From positions 1,426,001 to 1,490,000 of the forward strand of contig NC_079233.1 in the NCBI RefSeq assembly GCF_028502605.1: a DNA stretch of 64,000 nucleotides, given 5' to 3'. The DNA comes from Trichoderma breve. Taxonomy: Eukaryota > Ascomycota > Sordariomycetes > Hypocreales > Hypocreaceae. Shown piece by piece: positions 10,038-22,106 of this stretch (positions within the stretch are counted from its first letter, which is position 1; each line of letters begins with the position of its first letter). A model generated the notes under the pieces. It searched no databases and was not told the DNA's origin. It worked only from the letters and a program-made list of their open reading frames with translations. The translations under genes were made by a program, and so were the position numbers.

Positions 10038-11477
10038 ATGCTGGAGAAGGCCAGATTATATACAAAGATTGTGGGTTATACCCTCTACGTTATCTGGGCG
10101 GAGCTACGACTTGCTCTCGGAGCCGCCATTGTGCGACGACAAGCTTCCTGGTTTGGATCTTTAGGAGCGGAGGAAAGGACTCGCAACATCGTTATTGTTG
10201 GAGCTTCTTTTGCCGGTTACCGTGTAGCTCAAATCGTTGCGAAAGCCTTGCCTCCACGAAGCCCTTATCGAGTCGTCGTCATCGAGCCGAACAGTCATTT
10301 TCAATTCACTTGGGTGCTTCCGAGGTTTTGCGTTGTTCAAGGCCATGAACATAAAGCTTTCATTCCTTATGGGGGAAATCTAAAAGGGGCCATAGAGGGC
10401 TCATACCGCTGGGTGAAGGACAAAGCCGCCGACATTGATCGCACAGCTGTTAGGCTGCAGGATAGCGGCGAGGTAATCCCATACGAGTTCCTCGTCATTG
10501 CTACGGGAGCCGGAGTCAAAGATGGCCTTCCATCGCGAGTTAATGCTACAGACAAGCTTGAGGGTATGAAGCTTCTACAAGGGATGCAAAAGGGAGTCGA
10601 ATCTGCCAACACCGTCGTCGTCGTTGGAGGAGGCGCCGCTGGAGTCGAAGTCGCCACAGATGCCAAGGCCCTCTATCCAGAGAAGCACATCATCTTGGTC
10701 CACTCAAGACCGGCAGTGATGCATCGTTTTGGCAAAGGCCTCCAAAAAGCTGCGCGAGAGGGCCTTGAAAGACTAGGCGTGGAGCTTATTCTCGAAGACC
10801 GCGTTGTGGATGAAGATGCGTCTTCGAAGGTAGTGACCCTGAAATCTGGCCGAAAGATTTCATACGATTTCTATGTATGCTCACCTGACGTCTCCAAAAA
10901 TTCTCCGTTATTTGAACTAATGAGTCGCGACAGATGAACTGTGCCGGGCAAAGGCCACTCTCCGACGTAATTGCCAACCTTTCTCCCAACTCGATCTCAT
11001 CCACGGGACATATCAAAGTCAAGCCGACCCTCCAAATAGACGACGGTTCTCTGCCGAATGTCTACACATGCGGCGACGTTGCCGATACCAAGACTCCAAA
11101 CCCAAACTCTCGATCAGGGACACGCCAAGCAACTGTTGTGGCGGAAAATATTCTCCTTGCAGTTGCAGGCAAAAAGCCTCGCCACATCTACAAGAACGAA
11201 TGGGTAGATGGCATAATTAAGCTGACTCTGGGACTGGTATGTTATAATTTTGAATAAATCTTCAACATCTTCTCCTTTTGCTAATAAAAGGGTTTTATAG
11301 GATCGATCAGTTACGCACCTTGGAGATGGAATATCTGAGCTACTCTTTCCTTCAAAGGAAACAGACGAGGCTCTCATGTCTGCCATGTGCTGGTCGCGCA
11401 TGGGAGAGAAACCATTTGAAGACAAATACATGGATGATCACGCAGCTGAGGTGGTGGCAGATTCCAGCAAAGTATGA
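10038..11477 (+). CDS. AIF/AMID-like FAD-dependent NAD(P)H oxidoreductase
   Basis: Three exons, 10038-10874, 10934-11236 and 11301-11477, give 438 aa. Introns of 59 and 64 bp are both phase 0 and rebuild YDFY-MNCAGQRP and LTLGL-DRSVTHLG. I use the ATG at 10038, because the longer open frame starts with GTG. An N-terminal hydrophobic stretch (residues about 5-27) suggests membrane association. FAD-binding IVIVGASFAG lies near residues 50-59, a second Rossmann fold VVVVGGGAAGVEVATD near 193-208, and NVYTCGDVAD near 319-328 closes the FAD site. This order is that of AIF-like, FSP1/AMID-like and type II NADH dehydrogenase-related proteins. The family transfers electrons from NAD(P)H to quinones; a role in cell death or redox balance is only family knowledge. 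Two palindromes lie in the upstream region. Confidence 0.92.
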
Positions 11478-11652
11478 ATTCCAGATACGGAGCCCTTGGA
11501 CGTGTATTTTACTTCCTTCAAGAAACTATAATGGGGGAAGTAATAAGATATATCTTTGTGCATTTCGCTATGGACTCTTTAAAAAGAGTTAATTGCTATG
11601 ATGATAAAAACAAATAGATCATAGACGTTCTTGCGACATAATTATTTCGTTT

Positions 11653-12543
11653 TCAGTGGAACTTGGCAACCCAAACATCCATAGTCCACGACTTCTTCAA
11701 TCCAAAAGTGTCCAAAACTCCAATAACGCCATCTCTAGCAGATCGCAAAAGCGCCTTGACTTTTACATCCTCAACCTTCTTCTCAATTTCATCCAAAAAT
11801 TTGGGACTCTTGACAGTGCTCGTCTCCCAATGGCCATCCAAGAGTCCCTCCTCCGGCACCACTATGGTCTCTTCATCAAGAACCCAGCCATTCTCCTTTG
11901 AAGCATCACTGATGGCGCCGGGGCTGGAGAGACAGCGGATGTTAGCCATGCTTTTTTTGTTGTGTGCCTCGAGAGTGGCTCGGGCCACCGAAGCAAGGAC
12001 ATGCGGCAGGGCATTCGTCTGCGTCGCCTTGAGGGCATATTCCGCAATGAGAAGAGACTTGGCTCGTCCCCTCAAGGCGCCCAGCATCTTGGTGAGCGTG
12101 GCAGGCGAATCAAAGTACCAAATGCAGTGGGCAAAGACAACGTAATCCCACGACTTGTCGGCATTCTCAGCAAGATAGTCGATCGGATCGGCAAAGTTCC
12201 ACGAGATGCGGTCCCCGACGACACCGGCCGAGAGATGCTCTTGGGCCTGAACAAGTGTCCAGGGAGATCCATACTCTGGCGGACCAGGGTCTACGGCATC
12301 AACATGGCCAGTGGGCCCAACGGCTTCGGCCAAGACTGCAGTAGTTGTGCCTTGACCACATCCGATCTCGAGGACACGGCTGCCGGGAGCGATTTGCCAG
12401 AAGTTGATGAGGTTGATGCGATGCTCGGCTTGGCTAATCTCCAGCTCTACAAGACCTGGGATATCTGGTGTGATGATGTGATATTTTGCAATTGTAGCCG
12501 CGGCCGTTGCCGGCATGGGCTCAAAGGAAGCAGAGGAAGACAT
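11653..12543 (-). CDS. Class I SAM-dependent methyltransferase
   Basis: Single exon, 296 aa, ATG at 12543. Motif I is VLEIGCGQGTTTAVLAEAVG near residues 55-74, followed by the acidic strand VDAVDPGPPEYGSP and DYVVFAHCIWYFDSP, which fit a Rossmann-like methyltransferase that binds S-adenosylmethionine. The C-terminal half (SLLIAEYALKAT..., GWVLDEETIVVPEEGLLDGHWE) is typical of fungal small-molecule methyltransferases, but the acceptor cannot be deduced. There is no signal peptide, so it is probably cytosolic. It converges on the FAD oxidoreductase with 175 bp between stops. No synthase gene is close, so a natural-product role remains open. Confidence 0.9.
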   Translation of the reverse strand: MSSSASFEPMPATAAATIAKYHIITPDIPGLVELEISQAEHRINLINFWQIAPGSRVLEIGCGQGTTTAVLAEAVGPTGHVDAVDPGPPEYGSPWTLVQAQEHLSAGVVGDRISWNFADPIDYLAENADKSWDYVVFAHCIWYFDSPATLTKMLGALRGRAKSLLIAEYALKATQTNALPHVLASVARATLEAHNKKSMANIRCLSSPGAISDASKENGWVLDEETIVVPEEGLLDGHWETSTVKSPKFLDEIEKKVEDVKVKALLRSARDGVIGVLDTFGLKKSWTMDVWVAKFH

Positions 12544-13554
12544 TTTCGGATGATGTTTCGATTGATTCGAAGGAGATCTTTCTGTGAGATTGCGTCCTCA
12601 TCTTCTTCTATTATATCCCAATTTTCTGTCTCAGCCTCTCTCTCGCGTCAATATTCTCCTTCATCTGTTGTTGAACTGTCCCATCTCAGCATTCTTCCCC
12701 TATTCCCCTTTTAGTAATGTTACTAATGATCATGACTGTGAGTCATGGATATCCCACCTTCAGTTTGAGAGCATCCCACCGAGTCGGGCTCAGATTAGTG
12801 ATACCCCGCGCTATTATCTCTCGATCTCGAGTCCCTTCTAGCCCTAGTTCCAGCCTAGCACTGTCATTCTATTGTGCCAGAACGGGCTAACATCCATTAC
12901 AAAAGGACTTTTGCTGACGAGAGTAAAAAATGCCCTGTACAAGCTTTGACTCACAGATCCATACCTCAAATATTCATACGACATTAGATCATTCTGAAAA
13001 GAGGCGGAAATTTTCCCGCTGGCGAAACAGTACGGCCGATTGTGCTATTGGGCCAGGCCCATTGTGGCAGGACATAAGCAAAAAGGGACTGATTGAAAGA
13101 ATGATTCATTCTGCTTAGCTGGTGGATCTATTGGTTGAAGAGTCACATAGACAAATTAATGGCTATCCATCTACCGTCGCTATAGCCTATCACCCCATCC
13201 TATCTCTGCACTTGATAATATCAGAATCGGACAAACCTGAGTGCTGTTCCCCGCAGCTTCCGTATTGACGGGATTTACCAAGTCCTTTGATGTGTTGAGC
13301 ATTAGGTGATGCGTCCGAGCTCTGTAAGATACATGCATACATTTTCCAAGACTCAATGAAGATATCCGGAGACATTCTTGGAAACAATTCCCGCAGCATA
13401 CACGTGCAATGTTTCCTCAGACTCAGCGCGTGGTTGCAAATCTATGCCTCGTAACCTTGAAGTTCCAATATGATCACGAGAGTATGCATGCGCTGAAGCT
13501 TTCTCTCGACTAAGCAAACACCCAAAAATAACTGCGCAATCATCTCGAGTCCTT
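12544..13554. other. Intergenic region upstream of the methyltransferase
   Basis: On the minus strand this is the methyltransferase promoter; the first 150 bases are purine-rich on that strand (C/T-rich as printed). The rest holds the 3' flank of the next minus gene. No gene was seen. Confidence 0.55.
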
Positions 13555-14700
13555 CTAAAAGGTAGTCTGCAGCTTGGGATAATCCTCCGCATGGACCTTC
13601 AAATCCGCGTAGATTGCTTCAGAGTGATCTCTCGATAGCTGGTGCATTCGTTTCAGGTCTTTCTCTTCCAGTTCCTCCATCTCCTCTAGAGGCTCTTGTT
13701 TGGGTGCCTTCTCGTCGTCTTCTAGAACTTCTAGGGCTTTCTTGATTCCGGATGACTCTCCAATAAGCAGAACTTGGGCATTGTCGTGGTCAAGGTGATT
13801 CGGCCGAGATGGAATCCACCTCAAGTCTCGGAATTCCTCAAGGATCCTACAAAGCTAGATTAGCATTCATTTGTCATTGGAAAATAAAATGATCAGCGCC
13901 TACTCTTTGGGATACTCTGGTCCTTTGGGAAGACGGGCAGAAGCCGGCGCTGGATACTTTGGGTTTTTGGTGCTGATGATGAAACTTCCTTGTTCCTTCA
14001 CTCCAAGGTCTTTCTGCACCTCGCCGAGTTTCTCTGGAATGGTAATCATGTACGCAAGATGGCTCGCTCGCCCAGTGGTCGTCATGGCGTAAACACCTTC
14101 GCCTATTGGTGTGGCTGCTGGAGTGTGCCTGGTGCCTTTTGTCTTGGTCTCGTACTCCTCACCAGCGAGAAACTCGCCCTTGATTTCATCATACGACGCC
14201 CCAGACTTCTCTACAAACGCCATGAAACGATCTCTGCCACTGGCTGGGAGCACTTTCTTTGGCAGAATGAGGATTCGCGAATTCCCAGCATCCGAAAGTG
14301 GCCCCTCGCTCAGCTTCGCGTCATGTGGAATTGGCCTCAGAATAATAAACGTTCTCGCAATGTCTCCCACTTCTTCTGGTTTTTCGACATCCACACGTCC
14401 TCGCATGAAGAAATAGATAATGCCCTTTTCGAGAATACTTGAAGGAGTGTCTGTGTCTGATTTGGGCGTAGAAGTCGTGTCATCTTCAGATTTAACGTCA
14501 GCTTTGGAATCTGCTGGCTCTTGCTTCACGTCTTGAGGAGCGCCTTGTTTTTCCTCAGTGCCATTTTCGTTGGTTTCATCGAGAGACGTTTCCGTCTTGA
14601 TCTTGGTTCGCTTCGCATCTGGATTTTCCACCTCGGTTTTGTGCTTGTCGCCAGCCGAAATTTGTTGACCTTGGTCCTGATCTGTAGTTTTATCTGCCAT
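13555..14700 (-). CDS. Conserved charged protein of unknown function, probably nuclear
   Basis: Two exons (14700-13904 and 13846-13555) give 362 aa. The 57-bp intron is phase 2 and rebuilds EYPKE-ILEEFRDLRW. Residues 1-85 are disordered and rich in Lys, Glu, Asp and Thr, with a basic patch DAKRTKIKTE that could be a nuclear signal. Residues about 90-275 look folded (IIYFFMRGRVDVEKPEEVGDIARTFIILRP; RILILPKKVLPASGRDRFMAFVEK; EGVYAMTTTGRASHLAYMITIPEKLGEVQKDLG; GSFIISTKNP). The tail is acidic and probably helical (EPLEEMEELEEKDLKRMHQL). I have seen this type annotated in ascomycetes as a hypothetical or BTB-related protein, but no BTB fold is evident and I do not assign a function. Confidence 0.85.
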
Positions 14701-15921
14701 TTTAGAATACTTTCGATCAGTCTCAGATGCTTGGATTGTTTTGGGCGATGAGAAGGTAAGTTACGTACCACTGAAGTAATTGCCGGAAGCTGTCTAGAAA
14801 TACGGCCAGCATTGGCATGTGATGTCATTCACCTGTCATGATGAAGATGTTGATCATTAGTGACCGCGGGAAAAAATGCTAAAAGGGAATCGCCAGTAAT
14901 ATTATTAGAGTTTTCGCATGGAACTGACCGAATGCGGGATGTTTTGCTAGAAGCAAAATTGCAGCGCTTTGTGTCTACACTCTGAAGCGCGTTTCAAACG
15001 TGAAAGCGTGTCGTTGCTTGAGAGACAGCAACGAACTACCCCATCTAATTTTCTGCAAGTTGTCTCCAAGTTATGTAATGCCTATTGAGTCCTTGGGTTC
15101 AGTACCGAATAACGCTTATTTTCAATAACTTTGAGTCATCTACCTGTCAAATGCAATTCGTTTGCCAGTCTCCACCAGCTCTGTCAATCGATGCTCAAGG
15201 CTCAATGTTCTTGGTTTATTGTTCCACTCAATGTAAGAGATTCATGCTGTATTCACCCTATGTTTGCCTTGTCTAGAGATAATAGTTCTGCGCGCAATTA
15301 ATACACTCAAGATGGTCAGGCTTCCAAAGTCTCGAGGAACAATGTCTATCGTTTGCGAAGCCAAAAGTGAATATATTCGTGCTCTCAAGAGCAACAAAGG
15401 TATGCGACGAGGGTGTGTTTCTAAGACAATAAGACTATTCTCTTGTTCAGTATACATCCAATGATTCGAGATTCGATCTTCATGACCCATCCTTCGTGTA
15501 TTTGCTGCATGGGCTATGTCGTCAACCCAGTGAAGCCAACAATTGCCGTCTAGACCGTGAAATGGATCATGACCAAGCGTGTAGAAAATCCGATTCAAAT
15601 CTCTTTGTAGAATAGACATCATCCGAATGAATTGTTTGGTTATATTGTGGGCGTATCTCGGCGTTTGCACCACTACATGTCTGAATACGGCATTATTCCT
15701 TCAATGGGACAGGGAATGTGGCCTGGGACTCTGGACTCTTGTCACTTGCTGATCAGCTGTATCGTAGTACTCAATATTCGACAGCAACTGACGCTCTGAA
15801 ATGCATGTAACCTCGAAACACATTTCTCCTACATAACAACTTCAGTCGCGATTTCCCTATAGCCACCTTTCAGCGCCCCTCTTGAAGCAGACGACTACAT
15901 CTCACGCTAATAAGCGTCACG
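14701..15921. other. Intergenic region, no supported gene
   Basis: It includes the promoter side of the 13555-14700 gene. The open frame at 15242-15673 (-) starts with GTG and has no recognisable features. I see no repeats or RNA genes. Confidence 0.5.
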
Positions 15922-16404
15922 ATGAGCGATACAGGTGCACTTTCGTTGTCGCCCGGCCGAAGTTTCATTCGCGATTTCTTCAACGTATTCGATTCCCTGA
16001 TAGCATTCCGACTACGCCCTTTCTCTATCTCGCATTTTATCCACACCGCAACCGAATTCTATTATGATGACGATGCGCCAATCTCGGCAGCAGACCAGAT
16101 CTTGCTCCTATAGCAAAGGAGCACGGAGGCCCGCCACGTCGAACGAGAGGTGGAAGACGTAGTCGAGGATGACGAGACGGAGGTGGATGGGTACATCCAC
16201 CTACAATTCCTTTCAACTTTGCGAGTCACCAGGAACGACGGAATTGTCGTCAAAATTCGAGCGTTGATCCTGATGAAGGTCAACCCAAACAGAAATGTTT
16301 TCGGCCGACTATCTCTTGAGGAAATGCATACAACAACCCTCCTAGTGGAGACATATCCCGAAGGTGACGAGATCGGGGAGCCTATGGAGGAAGATGATAT
16401 GTAG
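15922..16404 (+). pseudogene. Small ORF interrupted by one in-frame TAG (cryptic gene or relic)
   Basis: An ATG at 15922 opens a frame that runs to 16404 apart from one TAG at 16111-16113. The second half looks protein-like (acidic stretch DVVEDDETEVDG, then IHLQFLSTLRVTRNDGIVVK and LILMKVNPNRNVFGRLS, and an acidic end MEEDDM). A possible 129-bp intron, 15985-16113 (GTATTC...CTATAG), would remove the stop and keep the frame, giving 117 aa. Alternatively the ORF is a decayed gene or chance. A serine-rich open frame on the opposite strand overlaps it. I recognise no family. Confidence 0.28.
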
Positions 16405-18951
16405 GAGCTGATTACTTTGTTGCTGCTGGTAGCACCATATCGGAACATGATGAACAGAACCACGGTTTCTTTCTTTCTTTGATACGAGATAGCGACACTT
16501 GCAAGACGACAGAACAAGGAAAACCCCACGAACCGTTGCAGCATCAAAAAGATTGTGAACACAGTTGCCATTTTCTGTTGGCAGGAGGATTTTCGAGGAA
16601 AATTTGGTCGCCCAGTCGTATTGCACCATCGTTTCAGACTTCTTCATGGACTGGACTTTGGGTTTCTTTGTGGTTCAAAACAGACCATGGACAGAAAATA
16701 GAATATCAGTCGTTTCCCATTCACCCTTTTCGCTGTGTGTAGGCCTTTGAATGCGTGACGATACACTGCTTTGAGCATCGCCTAAAGTAGGGCAGGTAGA
16801 TAGGATTATGGCATAAAAGCAGACATTTTGAACGATTTCTTTTCTGCCATATTTTTCTCTTCTTCGTTGTTCAACAGCGACGTTATTTCCTTTGTCCGAC
16901 TGTCTCGCTGTGGCCATAGTCCTTTGAGGAAAATCCATGAACTTTGTCAAACAGGTGCTCCCAATCTTTGTTTGTGCTCAAATTTCTGCAATGTTTCAAC
17001 ATTACCTATCTACAAATAGGTACTGCCTGCCCTACTGATCTGATAGCACAGCTACGGAGAGGCCCCAAACCCTGCAAAGTGCATGCCCTCAAGTCGGAGA
17101 GGATACGAGAGAGGATTCCCTGTTCTCCAAGATTTGGGAGAGGCTTGTTGCACCACTTTGAACTTTGGAAAGCCTCTCAACGTTTCCAATACAGCCAAGA
17201 GAGCCTACTCTTGATTGTGTTGTGCCCCTGGCCTATTTTCCTGACTGCTTTATCACTTTTCCTTCCCCTGATCCAGCTTGGATACTGATGTCTTGGTTTC
17301 TAGACAGATTCTTAGATCCTACGAAGTCCCCGCCCGACCCGACCAAAGACTCCATCTTCCGAACCCAGCGACAAATACAACATCGATCCGATTCCCCCCT
17401 AAACGAAGATGAAATCCTCCAAGATTCACCGCGAAATTCCCGATCGACGAAAGAACTCCCACCTGGGTCGCAGCTTAATAACATTTCTCTGTTTACACTT
17501 TTTCTTAACGCTAGAATTTGTAGAAATCGTGACGGAGGGCCAGGGAGGAGATTGTATCTGGGCTGGAGAATGTATGGGTAACGGACTATGTTCCAGTCTC
17601 CATAGTGTGAGAGGAACGAAGTTGGATTTTTTGACTGGGCTTCCTTTGCCCTCCTATGGTGATAATTCTCTCGTTAGCTTCTCGAAGCTGTGGAAAGGTC
17701 GGCTCAAATCTGCCATTCTACCGCGTCCCCTTCTAAGAAGGTATCGTCAAGATAGATTCGCTTTAGTGAATAGATTGTCAATCTAAAAACCCCCTCTCCA
17801 CTCCTCAGTAATTCGTAGAGCTTGTTACTCAAGCATCTGGTCATCTTGGTTCTAGAGTCTCGCAGCCAAGGTTTCAGTTCCAAGCATCCCCTTCCACGTC
17901 CAAGCGACAGTTTTTTATCTGACCCTACTCTCCAATCTCGACCCAGGAGACGATTTCGATATGGTACATTGAAAATGAGCAGTAACTGGCCAAGGCCAGC
18001 GGAAAGATTTGTCAAGATACTACAAGCAGAAGCTAGAAACATGGACGGCAGAGAAAAATATTGGATCGAGGTGTCGATGACTCAGAAATAATAAAAATAT
18101 CCTCGAACTTGGCATTTGGTGCCTAATGATCTGGTGGTAGAGAGCAGGAGCACCGTGGTTTGATTCCAAGCAGTGAAGCTATCGCAGAGGCCAATTCTGG
18201 TTTCCATCTTCCCAGCGACTCTTCCTTTTCCCTCGACTCGTGGCCATCCTTTTGACGCTTGGGGGCGTCCATATCTGTCTCAAGCTCTGCACCTGCCCTT
18301 GGTCGGCTTGGTCGACAGAGAAGCCACATCGCCGCATCGTCACGCCGTCTTTTGGATCTAGGGAGTCTACATAGCCAGAGAAATATTTAGCTATTTTGAT
18401 CTTAAATCGCGTTTGTAGCCCTACCTGAATCTCGAAGGCTGTACCCGGTAATTCTGGGTGACTCAGTCGTCTAACTGGTACAGAGAAGCATCAAAGATGG
18501 TGCAGCCGTCGAAGCATGGTTAGGAATACTTATCGTCATAGCCGTCAGATCTCTTTGGAAGTATTCTTCTCTAGAATAACAGTGTCCTTGTCTTTGTCTT
18601 TGTCCAAAGAGATCGAGGAGATGGGAGGTGGGGATTTTGATTTTGGACTTCGCCATTTCCAAATGCCTCAAAATCCTTCTTCGCTCGAACGTAATGCAGT
18701 CATACAATAGCAAATGCAATATTCTTCATGTCTCTACTAGGGAGTATCTCTGCTATCTGACGTCGTACTCTATGTCTGTTCTCTATCCACAAAGCAAATC
18801 CAGTCGTCAAGAGAGCTGTGCTGCATCAACTCCTCTACTCAAAACATCACCACCATCAAAACACAACAACACCAGTAACTGCTGCCAGCAAGCCAGATTT
18901 CGAAGTGAGAATTTCTTCTTCAAGTCAAGGCGTATAGCCTCGAACTCAATG

Positions 18952-18970
18952 AAAAAAAAAAAAAAAAAAA
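18952..18970 (+). repeat. Poly(A) tract
   Basis: Nineteen consecutive A residues. Such tracts can mark the 3' end of a retroposed copy, but no target-site duplication or LINE/SINE body was recognised next to it. Confidence 0.8.
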
Positions 18971-19182
18971 GTGTACCCTCATGTGTGGGAGATCATCATC
19001 ACCAAGCGTCTTACTGACTTCCGTAGAAGTAGGGTTCCATTGCACTTGGTGAATCAGACAGTTCCCTCAGAAAGGCTAGCAGACCGAAGTGCGCGTATGC
19101 CGAACTTGTTGGGATCTCCCATGCAGAGCGCCACCCCTGCATTTGAATCATCGGGTAGAAGCACCGACCTCCGTGAGAAGAT

Positions 19183-19240
19183 CCGCCTCGAGGACAAGAC
19201 AAGTCAAGACAAGTCAAGACAAGTCTTGTCCCCGAGGCGG
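19183..19240. repeat. Long inverted repeat (18-bp arms) around a tandem 10-mer
   Basis: Left arm CCGCCTCGAGGACAAGAC (19183-19200) and right arm GTCTTGTCCCCGAGGCGG (19223-19240) pair at 17 of 18 positions. The 22-base loop is two copies of AAGTCAAGAC plus AA, and the right arm begins within the same 10-bp periodicity. The transcript of either strand would fold into a very stable stem-loop. It is far from any gene (about 2.9 kb before the next start). Confidence 0.75.
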
Positions 19241-22106
19241 GCTGTGCATGAAGAAGAAAAGAGGAAAAAGAAAGAAAGGGTTGGAGGGGGAGAGGAGAGG
19301 TTTAAGTAGTTGGTGGGGGGCCCTCCCGGATCACTCCTCACGTGAGCTCCTCAGGCTGCAGTCACTGATCTGACAACGAAGTGAAGGCAGTGACGTCGAT
19401 TTGTTTTGTTTTTCTGTGATCCGAATTATGATTGGAGAGATTCGGTTTGTCTGCAGCAAGTACTTTGGTACTCAAGTTGTGATGGTGTGTTGATATTCCA
19501 TCCATGGTGTTCTTTGGGATTCCGTTGGCCTCGAGGAGGCTGTTCAGTTGGTGGTGAGCCCCCCGCGGCACCCCTCTGAATGTGCAGTGCAGGAGACTTC
19601 AGCAATTGGCATATCTCGACTCTCAGTCTTTGTGTTGATGGGGATGCATCTTGATTTTGTGTAGTTGTCTTCTTCATCAAGTACAATTTGTATTTGTCCC
19701 CTAAGATTGCAGCCCCTGAATATCATCAATCGTAATATCACTGTACTTTTGCCTGAAATCATGCCCATGTGCTATATACTAGTCTACTTCTATTTTGCTC
19801 TGCATCAATTGTTGACATTTTGATATCACGATGCAGTGGTGCTCGGGGAGTTTTGGTGGAGTGTCGCTGTGCTCTGTCTGGCACCGTTTGCTCTCCCCAT
19901 TTGCAACAGGGCCAACCCAATTAAATTGTTCAATAATCTCGATAGAATTTGCACAACAGTCTCGTATTCTACTAATTCGTCTCTCCAACTCTCCGCTAGT
20001 ATGGCTTTGCAATTGTTTGCAAACAATCTTGTGGTAAATCAGAGGTTAGGCAAGTGCTCTTCTGTCCTGTCTCCCCACAGGCTCTATCTCCCCTGAGGCT
20101 CCCTTCTGTAGCACCTCCTACCACAATTTGAATCCAAATTCGAGTCCAGTGTAATTTTGCCTGCCTTTCTGGATTTTTCTTGTTGTCATTGATATTTCAA
20201 CGGGGTAGTGTTCGCCTCCGAGTTTCTCTTCCTCCTCTTCTTCGTATCGAGCCTTCTTTCTCTGCCGTCACTTCGTTCTTCTTGCTTTTGCTCAACTATT
20301 CTGCACCATATATGACCCTCCCAATACCGTCCTATTTGCACATTGTCTGTCTGAATCTTTCTCGTAATCTCTTCTCTGGCCTTTGAGCGTTCCCTCTGTC
20401 AGAGAGATCCCTCTGTGTTGTTTTCCCCCCTTTTCGCCAAAATCTTGCTTCTGAATAGCAAGTTGTTTCTTTGACTCTCCTTGAGCCACTTCCGATGTTG
20501 CGTCAAAAGAATCGGTCAAAGGTTTGTTCACTGCCCACCATCTGCGAACATTGAATGGTACTAATGCCTATGTTGACGGCAATAGATCCAAGATTATTAC
20601 AAGCCGAAAGTTCCGACGCTCCCCCACATTCTTTCCAACAAGAGATTGTCCAATTGACGGAAAACTTCACCGGGGACAGCCTTGCTTGACCTTTCGGCAG
20701 AGGGTCTCCTACTCTTGAATCGGAACAAGCGAGTCTTTGTGATCTCATTTCTGTCGCGACCTTTTTTCGCGTATCCAATAGTCTAATCAACTTTGACTGT
20801 CGAACAGTGCCCTCGTTGAAGGTGATTGAAGAGATCTTTGCTAATCCTCGATTGAGAGCTTCAGAGAAAATAGGAAAGACTACTCTACTTCGCCCAGTCT
20901 CCGGCCCATAGCCTGCCTTTTGACAACGATTTGGGAACGAGCACAAAGTTCTCCCTTCCTCGCGTGGCGCTACCTTATCTGACGACACAGCATCCGACGT
21001 GACAGGATGCCTATCGAGGCCAAGGTCATCCGGTGCAAGGAAACTGTGCCTTCGTCGCCACACATTCTGGCGGCTATTTGAACATCGAATTGCTTGGATA
21101 TGATTGAACGTGTGGGAATATTGGAAGAGCTGGGGCCACTGGAGGTCTATTTGGATCAGACCCTTTTGCTTTTTCTCGCGCTCAGGCAAAGAAGACATCA
21201 TAGCTCATCAACGGTAGACATGAATTTGCTTCCAGTCTTCTGGGCGCATTATCGCGGCAGCAATGGAGGAGGCTTTGCATTGGTAGATGACTATATTGAT
21301 ATCTTTAATGTCTGTTCCAAAAAACCCCAAGTTTCAATTTCTCACGACCTATTTTCTCTACGTATAATCTCTCATCTTCGACCCAAATCCATCCATCTGC
21401 CAGAGGGTAAGCGTCGACTGACGAGGAACGATTTTGGGAAACAACGGATCTTCGTTCATGATATCTCGCGGTGAGGCAGCTTGAAAACAACAAAGAAACA
21501 GATATTTTCTTTAATTCACTAGTGTTCAGAGCGCGGTTCAGCTGCCGTCATGTTTGTTCAGCGTCATTGTTGGTAGGCCAGAATGGACCACATGGGGTGA
21601 CCCCTGTAGGCACTAATCTTCGGACGAAGAGAAAGTGAAGGCAAATACTCTCAAATTATTATTCCCTCGGGAAAAAATGTTTTCTTAGGCAATAATCTAA
21701 TAGAGAAATAATTTGATTTCAAGCCCCAGCTCATTCAAGATTTCCCTTCCATACTATTGTTACGATTCTGTTTCCTGCAGTGGGGTAGCGGTCAAATGCA
21801 TCACGAGAATCTATTTCACGACGAATTATTCCGAACAGGTTTTGAGTAGATATTGCAGTCGTATTTTCAAATTCAGGGTAGCCAAATAGACCTGATTGAT
21901 TTCAACTTTTCTTCCATTTGGACAGTTGTGTTGTTGTGCTCAGTTTTCTTCAACGCCCGTCTTTCACGCATCAGCAGCATCAATCATCAGCAGTCAGAAA
22001 TACCACCAAGAGCCCCGCGAACGTAGCCCATACACCAAAGTGCCCCAGAAACAACGCCTCTCAAGCCCGTCGAGTTTCTCGACTCGGGCACTCTTTAACA
22101 GCCGCG

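Larger units (their letters stand above)
16405..22106. other. 5.7-kb gene-poor region
   Basis: No gene I can support. Contents: a 19-base A tract at 18952-18970; a strong hairpin at 19183-19240; tRNA-promoter-like words near 18135-18167 with the wrong spacing; several ATG open frames (the longest 20503-21201 on the minus strand, 232 codons) without family features. The last 200 bases belong to the leader of the glycosyltransferase at 22107. No transposase, reverse transcriptase or terminal repeats were found. Confidence 0.5.

Noticed and set aside
18135..18167. tRNA-like A-box word (TGGTAGAGAGC) followed by a B-box word (GGTTTGATTCC)
   Set aside because: The two boxes start only 22 bases apart, too close for a tRNA, and no cloverleaf can be drawn. 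At most a SINE-like relic.
20503..21201. 232-codon ATG open frame on the minus strand
   Set aside because: No domain, no splice-consistent neighbour exon and odd composition. Kept as a chance frame until transcript evidence appears.
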